Positions 57,726-64,000 of a stretch of 64,000 nt of DNA are shown here, piece after piece. The translations under genes and the position numbers were made by a program. Location of the stretch: contig NZ_SOHM01000041.1 of the NCBI RefSeq assembly GCF_004403945.1, forward strand, positions 41,135-105,134, given 5' to 3'. Under the pieces are notes generated by a model. The model was given only the letters and a program-made list of their open reading frames with translations. It did no database searches and was not told the origin of the DNA. Position 1 is the stretch's first letter. Each line of letters begins with the position of its first letter. Origin of the DNA: Cryobacterium lactosi. Lineage in GTDB: Bacteria > Actinomycetota > Actinomycetes > Actinomycetales > Microbacteriaceae.

Positions 57726-57991
57726 CCCAGAACACCCCGCACAAGCCCACCAGGAGCGAGATTCTCAAGCCCGTTGAGCTGGTCGCCATCTCCGCCGTGA
57801 TGGGCCTCTTCGTCGGGCTCACCATCCTGCTGGCCACCCGAAACTGGGCGCTGTCATCGATCGCGTTGGGCATCACCTTCATCATCGCCCTGGTCGTCAT
57901 CGCGATGCTCGCCCTGGGCATGAAGCCGAACGCGGCCGAGAAGAGCGACCTGGACGAACAGAACCAGAACGGCGACCACAAGGGCCATTAG
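57722..57991 (+). CDS. Small two-helix membrane protein, 89 residues
   Basis: The gene begins GTG at 57722, overlapping the previous stop (GTGA), and encodes MTQNTPHKPTRSEILKPVEL, two hydrophobic segments (about 23-41 and 44-66) and a charged tail (EKSDLDEQNQNGDHKGH). It resembles the short amino-acid-transporter-like proteins common in Microbacteriaceae, with no known function. Coupling to the six-helix protein suggests a shared complex. Confidence 0.8.
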   Translation: MTQNTPHKPTRSEILKPVELVAISAVMGLFVGLTILLATRNWALSSIALGITFIIALVVIAMLALGMKPNAAEKSDLDEQNQNGDHKGH

Positions 57992-58073
57992 CCCCCAGTC
58001 TTGCGCCAGCCCGGTGCTTTAATGGACCCATCGTGGTCCTGTTCCCGGTGTTGCTTCCCCTGAGGGGGCAGCT

Positions 58074-60812
58074 ATGACCACCGATGGCCGCGCGTCGGCC
58101 GTCGTGCCGGCGATCCCGGCCCAGCCGTACGCCCGCACCGTCGATGAGGTGTGCGCCGACCTGCAGACCAGCCGGCACGGCCTCGACGAGTCGGAGGCGG
58201 CCGAACGGCTGGCCAGGTACGGGGCGAACGCCCTGCCCGTCGTGGCCAAGCAGAATCCGGTGCTGCGCTTCCTTAGCCACTTCAACGACGTGCTCATCTA
58301 CGTGCTGCTCGGTTCGGCCGTGCTCACGGTGGTGTTCGGCGACTGGGTCGACGCGTCGGTGATCCTGGCCGTGGCCGTGATCAACGCCGTGATCGGGTTC
58401 CTGCAGGAGGGCCGGGCGGAAAAGGCGCTCGACGGCATCCGCCGGATGCTGTCGCTGAACGCGAAGACCCGCCGGGGCGGCCACTGGGTGAACACCGACG
58501 CGTCCAGCCTGGTGCCTGGCGACATCGTGCGGGTGAAATCCGGCGACAAGGTGCCCGCCGACCTGCGCCTGATCGAGGGCACCAACCTCAGGGTCGAGGA
58601 ATCCGCGCTCACCGGGGAATCCGTTCCGGCCGGCAAAGATGTCGCGGCCGTCGCCGCGGACGCCGGACTCGGCGACCGGCACTGCATGTTGTTCTCCGGC
58701 ACCATCGTGGCTGTCGGCAGCGGCCGGGGTGTGGTGACGGCCACCGGACCGGCCACCGAGATCGGACGTATCCAGACCCTGGTCACCGACACCGAGGCCC
58801 TGGCCACCCCGTTGACCCGCCAGCTGGACGTCTTCAGCACCCGGATCTCGCTGGGCATCCTCGCCATCTCTGGGCTGATGCTCGTGATCGGCCGTCTCGT
58901 GCACGACCGCGGCTTCGCCGACCTCTTCGCCGCCACGATCGGCTTCGCGGTGGCAGCGGTGCCGGAGGGGCTCCCGGCCCTGGTGACGATCACGCTGGCC
59001 CTGGGTGTGCGGCAGATGGCCGCCCACAACGCCATCGTGCGAAAGCTCACCGCCGTGGAGACTCTCGGCTCGGTGACCACGGTCTGTACCGACAAGACCG
59101 GCACCCTCACCCGCAACGAGATGACGGTGCGCGCCGTCATCACCGGCGCGGCCCGGTACGAGGTGCGGGGGATCGGCTACGACCCGGCCGGCGCCGTCCT
59201 GCTGGACGGCCGGCTGGTGACGGTCGCCGACCAGGATGACCTGGCCCGGCTGGTAGAGGTCATGGTGGTCTGCAACGACGCCAGGGTCAGTGCCGACGAC
59301 GGCGTCTGGAAAGTGGTCGGCGAACCGACGGAGGGGGCGCTCTGCACCCTCGGGTACAAGGCCGGCTTCGACGCGGCCGGCGTCCAGAGGCTGGCCGTGA
59401 TCCCGTTCGAGTCAGCCAACAAGTTCATGGCCACCCTCAACCGGTTCGATGACGAGCCCGCCCGGATCCTGGTCAAGGGGGCGCCAGCCCGGCTGCTGGA
59501 GCGGTGCAGTCTGCAGCTGAATGCCGCAGGCATCCCCGAACCCCTCGACGAGGCGCTCTGGGAGCGGCGGGTCGACGAGCTCAGCTCCACCGGGCTCCGC
59601 GTCCTCGGCGCGGCCATGGGCGACGCTCCGGCCGGCCTGAGCTCCCTGCACCTGGGCGACATAGACGACGGCCTGGTGTTCCTCGGCGTGGTGGGCATCG
59701 TGGACCCACCCCGGCCGGAGGCCATCGCGGCGATCCGGGTCATGCACGACGCCGGCATCCGGGTGAAGATGATCACCGGCGACCATCACGGCACAGCCGT
59801 GGCGATCGCCAGGGAAATGGGGATTGTGACGGGGGTCGCCCGGGTGCTCACCGGCGGCGAGCTGCAGAAACTCTCCCAGGACCAGCTGGCCCGGGTCGTG
59901 CGGGACGTGGACGTGTTCGCCCACACCAGCCCTGAGCACAAGTTGCGTATCGTGAAGGCGCTGCAATCGCACGGCGAGGTCGTGGCGATGACCGGCGACG
60001 GCGTCAACGACGCCCCGGCGCTCCGCAGGGCGGATGTGGGTGTGGCGATGGGGATCAAGGGCACGGAGGCGACTAAGGAGGCGGCCGACATCGTGCTGGC
60101 CGATGACAACTTCGCCACCATCCAGAAGGCCGTCGAAGAGGGCAGGCGCATTCGGGACAATCTGCAGAAGTCCATCATCTTCATTTTGCCGACCACCGCT
60201 GCGCAGTCCCTGGTGGTGCTGCTGGCGGTGCTGTTCGGCTTTGCGCTGCCGTTGCAGCCCACCCAGATCCTCTGGGTCAACCTGATCACCGCGGTGACCC
60301 TGTCACTGGCCCTGGCCACCGAGCCCGCCGAACCCGGCATCATGCTGCGCCGACCGCGCCCGCCGGGCGGGTCGGTCCTCGACTCCGAATACCTCGGCCG
60401 ACTGGTCTGGGTGTCTGTGCTGATCACGACGGCGACCATCGGGGTGTTCTTCTACGAGCAGGCGATCGGGTCGTCCCGAGCGGTGGCGCAGACCACGGCG
60501 GTGACCATGCTGGTGCTCAGCCAGCTGGTGTTCCTGTTCAACTGCCGGTTCCTGCGCGCGTCGAGCCTCACGCTGGGCGTGCTGCGCGGCAACCGGGCCG
60601 TGTGGATGTCGGTGGGCACGATGCTCGTGCTGCAGCTGATCTTCGTCTACACCCCGGTGATGAACGTGTGGTTCAGTTCCACGCCGATCGGCCTGCGCGA
60701 GTGGGCCTACACGCTGGGCCTTGCTCTGGTGATCTTCGTTCTTGTCGAAGTGAACAAGCTGATCGGCCGGCGCCGGGCTCGCCGCCGGCCGATGCTTGCT
60801 CAGCCCAAATAG
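58074..60812 (+). CDS. Type II P-type cation-transporting ATPase (Ca2+-type)
   Basis: A 912-residue ion pump. The N-terminal cation ATPase domain, actuator TGES (LTGESVPAGK), ion-binding PEGLPALV in helix 4, phosphorylation site DKTGTLTRNE (Asp340), KGAP nucleotide-binding, and MTGDGVNDAPAL hinge are all present, with about ten membrane helices. PEGLPA and overall layout match the IIA/SERCA-like and PMA1/PMR1-type Ca2+ or Mn2+ pumps rather than heavy-metal P1B pumps (no CPC). GAGGGGG precedes the ATG at 58074. Its 3' end overlaps the convergent purB stop by 13 bp. Confidence 0.93.
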   Translation: MTTDGRASAVVPAIPAQPYARTVDEVCADLQTSRHGLDESEAAERLARYGANALPVVAKQNPVLRFLSHFNDVLIYVLLGSAVLTVVFGDWVDASVILAVAVINAVIGFLQEGRAEKALDGIRRMLSLNAKTRRGGHWVNTDASSLVPGDIVRVKSGDKVPADLRLIEGTNLRVEESALTGESVPAGKDVAAVAADAGLGDRHCMLFSGTIVAVGSGRGVVTATGPATEIGRIQTLVTDTEALATPLTRQLDVFSTRISLGILAISGLMLVIGRLVHDRGFADLFAATIGFAVAAVPEGLPALVTITLALGVRQMAAHNAIVRKLTAVETLGSVTTVCTDKTGTLTRNEMTVRAVITGAARYEVRGIGYDPAGAVLLDGRLVTVADQDDLARLVEVMVVCNDARVSADDGVWKVVGEPTEGALCTLGYKAGFDAAGVQRLAVIPFESANKFMATLNRFDDEPARILVKGAPARLLERCSLQLNAAGIPEPLDEALWERRVDELSSTGLRVLGAAMGDAPAGLSSLHLGDIDDGLVFLGVVGIVDPPRPEAIAAIRVMHDAGIRVKMITGDHHGTAVAIAREMGIVTGVARVLTGGELQKLSQDQLARVVRDVDVFAHTSPEHKLRIVKALQSHGEVVAMTGDGVNDAPALRRADVGVAMGIKGTEATKEAADIVLADDNFATIQKAVEEGRRIRDNLQKSIIFILPTTAAQSLVVLLAVLFGFALPLQPTQILWVNLITAVTLSLALATEPAEPGIMLRRPRPPGGSVLDSEYLGRLVWVSVLITTATIGVFFYEQAIGSSRAVAQTTAVTMLVLSQLVFLFNCRFLRASSLTLGVLRGNRAVWMSVGTMLVLQLIFVYTPVMNVWFSSTPIGLREWAYTLGLALVIFVLVEVNKLIGRRRARRRPMLAQPK

Positions 60813-62182
60813 TCCACCAGCGGGTCGGCCAGGCCGACATAGCCCGCCGGGGTGAGCTCGAGCAGCCGGGCCTTGGCGGCGTCGCCGATCTCGAGGTCTT
60901 GCACGAACGCCACCAGGTCGGCCCGGTTGATCCGCTTGCCGCGGGTGAGCTCTTTGAGCAGCGCGTACGGGTCGGCGATCGTGGACCGGCCGGCGCTGAC
61001 CTCGGCGCGGATGACGGTCTGGATGGCCTCGCCGAGGATCTCCCAGTTGGTGTCCAGGTCGTGCGCGAGCAGGTCACGGTCGAGGTCGATCTCGCCCAGG
61101 CCCCGCACCAGGTTGTCCAGCGCGAGCAGCGAGTGGCCGAAGCCGACCCCGATGTTGCGCTGGGTGGTGGAGTCGGTGAGGTCGCGCTGCAGCCTGGAGG
61201 TGACCAGGGTGGCGGCCAGGGAATCCAGCAGGGCGCTGGAGAGCTCGAGGTTGGCCTCGGCGTTCTCGAACCGGATCGGGTTGATCTTGTGCGGCATGGT
61301 CGACGACCCGGTCGCGCCGGCCTGGGGCACCTGGCGGAAGTAGCCGATGGAGATGTAGGTCCAGATGTCGGTGGCGAGATTGTGCAGCACCCGGTTGGCG
61401 TGCGACACCTTGCCGTACAGCTCGGCCTGCCAGTCGTGCGACTCGATCTGGGTGGTCAACGGGTTCCAGCCCAGGCCGAGGCCCTCGACGAACTCGCGGG
61501 ACACCGCGGGCCAGTCCACGGACGGATCCGCGGCGACGTGCGCGGCGAAGGTGCCGGTGGCGCCGCTGAACTTGCCGAGGTATTCGTTGGCCTCGATCTG
61601 CTTCTGGATGCGCTCGAGCCTGTAGACGAACACCGCCAGTTCCTTGCCCATGGTGGTGGGCGTGGCGGGCTGACCGTGCGTGCGGGCGAGCATGGCGTCG
61701 GCGCGGTACTCGGCGGCCAGGCGGCGGAGGGCCCCGATCAGGGCGCGGAGCTTGGGCAGCCAGACCTCGCGCACCGCCGCTGAGACGGTAAGGGCGTAAG
61801 CGAGGTTGTTGATGTCCTCGCTGGTGGCGGCGAAGTGGGTCAGCTCGCTGATCGACTCAAGGCCCAGCGGCACCAGGCGGCGGCGCACAAGGTACTCCAC
61901 GGCCTTGACGTCGTGCCGGGTGACGGCCTCGAGGGTGGCCAGTTCATCGATTTCGGCCTGGCCGAAGTCGGTGACGAGGGCCTTCAGGCCGTTCTTCTGC
62001 TCGACGCTGAGCGGCGAGGAGCCGAACAGGCTGCGGTCGGTGAGGGCGATCAGCCACTCCACCTCGACCTTGACCCTGGCGCGGTTCAGTCCGGCCTCAG
62101 ACAGGTGCTCGCCCAGTTCGGTGACGGCGGCTTGATACCGGCCGTCGAGTGGACTGAGGACCTGCGGGGGTAGAGGACTCAT
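60800..62182 (-). CDS. purB: Adenylosuccinate lyase
   Basis: A 460-residue fumarase/aspartase-superfamily enzyme. It splits SAICAR to AICAR and adenylosuccinate to AMP in purine synthesis. The signature loop is GSSTMPHKINPI, with ARTHGQPATPTTMGKE and TSEDINNLAYAL (catalytic regions). Length matches E. coli PurB (456). Its ATG overlaps the phosphatase stop by 4 bp, so the two genes are coupled. Confidence 0.96.
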   Translation of the reverse strand: MSPLPPQVLSPLDGRYQAAVTELGEHLSEAGLNRARVKVEVEWLIALTDRSLFGSSPLSVEQKNGLKALVTDFGQAEIDELATLEAVTRHDVKAVEYLVRRRLVPLGLESISELTHFAATSEDINNLAYALTVSAAVREVWLPKLRALIGALRRLAAEYRADAMLARTHGQPATPTTMGKELAVFVYRLERIQKQIEANEYLGKFSGATGTFAAHVAADPSVDWPAVSREFVEGLGLGWNPLTTQIESHDWQAELYGKVSHANRVLHNLATDIWTYISIGYFRQVPQAGATGSSTMPHKINPIRFENAEANLELSSALLDSLAATLVTSRLQRDLTDSTTQRNIGVGFGHSLLALDNLVRGLGEIDLDRDLLAHDLDTNWEILGEAIQTVIRAEVSAGRSTIADPYALLKELTRGKRINRADLVAFVQDLEIGDAAKARLLELTPAGYVGLADPLVDYLG

Positions 62183-62706
62183 CGGACTCCCTGTCTGATT
62201 GCGGGTGCGAGCTGCGCGAAGAGCGCAAAATTGGCTCTCTCAATCATGCCTAAAACGGAGTCAAACAGCGCATCGTCGGAATAGTACGGGTCGGGCACGT
62301 CCCGCAGGGCCGCCTGGTCCCTGTCGAAGCTGAGCAGCAGGCGCACCTTGTTACGGTCCCGTTCGGTGGGCGCCCAATTCCGCAGGATGCGCTCCTGCGA
62401 CCTGTCCAGCACGACGACGAGGTCGAGGTCGTCGAACCAGCCGGCGTCGAATTGCCGCGCCCGATGGTGGCTGCCGTCGTAGCCGCGCTTGGCCAGGGCG
62501 GAGACCGTGCGGGCGTCGGCCTGCTCGCCGACGTGCCAGTCGCCGGTGCCCGCCGAGCTCGTCGTGATGAGCCGACCCAGTCCGGAGCGCGTGACCAGGT
62601 CGCGCAACATCACCTCGGCCATGGGCGACCGGCAGATGTTGCCGGTGCAGACGAAAATGATCCGGAATGGCGTCGACTCATCTGGACTGAGCGCCGCGAA
62701 ATTCAT
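62179..62706 (-). CDS. Low molecular weight protein-tyrosine phosphatase
   Basis: A 175-residue phosphatase. The P-loop VCTGNICRSP gives the nucleophile Cys20 and Arg26, and the general acid lies in the DPYYSDDALF motif (DP-Y-Y). The ATG at 62706 (MNFAALSPDES) is preferred; an open frame extends to 63474 but contains low-complexity Arg/Pro sequence complementary to the opposite genes. The substrate is unknown; relatives act in exopolysaccharide control or stress signalling. Ends overlapping purB by 4 bp. Confidence 0.93.
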   Translation of the reverse strand: MNFAALSPDESTPFRIIFVCTGNICRSPMAEVMLRDLVTRSGLGRLITTSSAGTGDWHVGEQADARTVSALAKRGYDGSHHRARQFDAGWFDDLDLVVVLDRSQERILRNWAPTERDRNKVRLLLSFDRDQAALRDVPDPYYSDDALFDSVLGMIERANFALFAQLAPAIRQGVR

Positions 62707-62831
62707 GTGTCCATTGTGTTCCACATTCCCCTCCTCCACATCCGCCCCCGGAGGCAACTTTCCCCCGGATCCAGCGCGGGCCGCCACCCTCCCGGCCGAC
62801 CGGCGCAGTCTGGCCGGAACGAGGAGGCGCG

Positions 62832-63128
62832 ATGGAATCAGCGGGCGGCAGCATCCTGCCGGATGTGAGCGGAGGGCCGGATGCCGAGACTCTGGCCCGC
62901 CTCCGTGAACAGCGGTGGCTCCTGCGCGGGGTGCGGGACGCGGTGGAGGTCTCGGGGCGACGGCTGGCCGGCCAGGAGGCGGGGCCGGCGTGGCGGTCAC
63001 CGGCCCAGCGGGCCTATGGCGCCGGTTTGGGTGAGCTGAGCGCCAACCTGCACGGCGCCTGGCGAGCCCTGGACGACGCGCTGTGGGCCGTGGACGAGGC
63101 CATCGGCCGGGTGAAGGCGGCGCCGTGA
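62832..63128 (+). CDS. Hypothetical 98-residue helical protein, WXG100-like pattern
   Basis: I do not recognise a family with certainty. The protein is small and helical, and has a central WRSPAQRAYG (W-x-x-x-A pattern) between two amphipathic helices (ETLARLREQRWLLRGVRDAV and LSANLHGAWRALDDALWAV), the kind of hairpin seen in WXG100/ESX-like proteins. It overlaps the next gene by 4 bp (GTGA), so the two are translated together. A type VII-like export role is only a guess; no EccC or ESX gene is seen in the window. Confidence 0.6.
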   Translation: MESAGGSILPDVSGGPDAETLARLREQRWLLRGVRDAVEVSGRRLAGQEAGPAWRSPAQRAYGAGLGELSANLHGAWRALDDALWAVDEAIGRVKAAP

Positions 63129-64000
63129 CGGGCCCGGTCGGTGACAGCGGCCCTGGCGGGAACGACGGCGCGCTCACGGTGTCCGGCGGCGGCATCCGGG
63201 TGGCCACCGACACTGTGTTCGCCGAGATGGCCGCGCTGCGCCTGCTGCAGGGTGAGGCGGAGCAGTGGCAGGGGCAGATCGGCCGGGTCCGGTCGTTGGG
63301 TGTCGGCCCCGCGCCGGCTTGGCAGCCGGATGACCTCGGCGCCTGCGTGTTCGGCGCGTCGGTGGCGATCGACGCCGTCGCCGACCGGAGCGGGCAGCTG
63401 GCCGAGGCACTCGAGCAGGCCGCCGAGGAGTACGGCCGCCTCGAGAACGGGTTGGACATTGCGCTTCGGGGCACGGGCGCCTGGATGGCGCACGCCCTGG
63501 GGGTTCTGGCGCCGGTTCTGGCGCTGTTGGTGGCGACTCCGTTGGCCTATCTGGCTCTCGGATCGCTGCTGTCCAGTGCCGCCCTGGGTCGCACACCGTC
63601 GGTGGTGCCGCCCTGGCTGACCGACTGGCTGCGGGAGAACCCGCGGCTGCTCACCAACCCGGCGACCGTCGCGCTGGTGCGCACTGTGGTGTCGTCGACC
63701 GATGAGGCGGCGCTTAGCCGGCTGGGCGTGCCGTACCCGGTGGCCGCGGTGGTGGGCGACGAGGGTGCCGGGATACTCGGCGCCCAGTCCTCGGCGTTCG
63801 GACTGCTTGTGGCGGCCCGGGTGGCGGGGCTGCTGCGCGAGTCGCCCGTGCGGGTCAGCCAGGTCGGGTCATCGATCGGCCCACCGGGCGGCGCAGATGA
63901 CCCGGCCCGGGCGGGACGCGCAGCCCGGGCGGGCCGTGCCGGGGCCGGTGCGGCCGGCGGCGTGCCGTTCGCACCGTTCGGCCCGGCGGCCGTTCCGCTA
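63125..64000 (+). CDS. Hypothetical protein, 3'-truncated by window edge
   Basis: The frame opens at GTG 63125 (overlap with the 98-residue gene) and remains open to 64000, 292 codons with no stop. It starts MTGPVGDSGPGGNDGALTVS, has a helical region rich in Ala/Glu (FAEMAALRLLQGEAEQWQGQI, then LAEALEQAAEEYGRLENGL), then a hydrophobic stretch at about 120-145 (ALGVLAPVLALLVATPLAYLAL). Later sequence (GVPYPVAAVVGDEGAGILG) could be the start of an enzymatic or adhesive domain. I do not recognise a family. Its neighbour suggests a secreted or surface two-gene unit. Confidence 0.55.
   Translation, partial: MTGPVGDSGPGGNDGALTVSGGGIRVATDTVFAEMAALRLLQGEAEQWQGQIGRVRSLGVGPAPAWQPDDLGACVFGASVAIDAVADRSGQLAEALEQAAEEYGRLENGLDIALRGTGAWMAHALGVLAPVLALLVATPLAYLALGSLLSSAALGRTPSVVPPWLTDWLRENPRLLTNPATVALVRTVVSSTDEAALSRLGVPYPVAAVVGDEGAGILGAQSSAFGLLVAARVAGLLRESPVRVSQVGSSIGPPGGADDPARAGRAARAGRAGAGAAGGVPFAPFGPAAVPL

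Noticed and set aside
62179..63474. Long N-terminal extension of the tyrosine phosphatase
   Set aside because: The extension is Arg/Pro-rich antisense of the two genes at 62832-64000; the domain begins at MNFAALSP (62706).

Overview
The window is a high-GC chromosomal replication-origin region of an actinobacterium. The order dnaA-dnaN-gnd-recF-dciA-gyrB-gyrA facing rpmH-rnpA-yidD-yidC-khpB-rsmG-parA-parB, the FHA/PP2C/RodA/PBP/Ser-Thr-kinase cluster, CrgA, DUF3566 and DUF6049 all point to Actinomycetes. Protein style and the small membrane proteins suggest Microbacteriaceae (Cryobacterium or a close relative); that genus-level call is inference.

Layout. 1-8036 (+) is the growth and division signalling operon: fhaB (cut by the left edge), pstP, rodA, pbpA and two PASTA kinases. 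8041-9679 (-) holds a glutamine amidotransferase, a 53-residue membrane protein and a class E sortase. Then come crgA, an intergenic DnaA-box cluster, a rhomboid protease, cyclophilin and a membrane protein. 12518-16309 is a Tn554-like three-gene recombinase element inserted in the T-arm of a tRNA-Ala gene. It carries a complete substitute tRNA-Ala and leaves a beheaded host tRNA at 16310-16370. 16602-27218 (-) is DUF3566, gyrA, gyrB, dciA, recF, gnd, dnaN, oriC and dnaA. 27617-32620 (+) is rpmH to parB. 32621-33784 is non-coding and holds four parS sites (a fifth overlaps the parA start), five REP-like units and a degenerate copy of the ddl 3' end.

33785-41666 (-) carries ddl, an aminotransferase, trxA/trxB, murJ and a DUF6049 protein. 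41757-43187 (+) is the tRNA nucleotidyltransferase gene. 43224-44457 is a gene for an AbiEi/endonuclease-like protein bracketed by two 68-bp nested palindromes of identical architecture. 44634-46432 is rpsF-ssb-rpsR-rplI. An AT-rich region with perfect DnaA boxes precedes dnaB. After that lie hrpB, a BCCT transporter, a three-gene transhydrogenase operon, a HEAT-like protein, two small membrane proteins, a P-type cation ATPase, purB, a low-molecular-weight phosphotyrosine phosphatase, and two unrecognised genes at the right edge.

The genes converge on replication start (DnaA, DnaN, DnaB, DciA, gyrase), segregation (ParABS) and wall synthesis under Ser/Thr phosphorylation (PknA/B, PstP, FhaB, RodA, PbpA, CrgA, MurJ, Ddl). 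The least ordinary items are the tRNA-replacing Tn554-like element, the palindrome-flanked nuclease-like gene and the duplicated parS modules.
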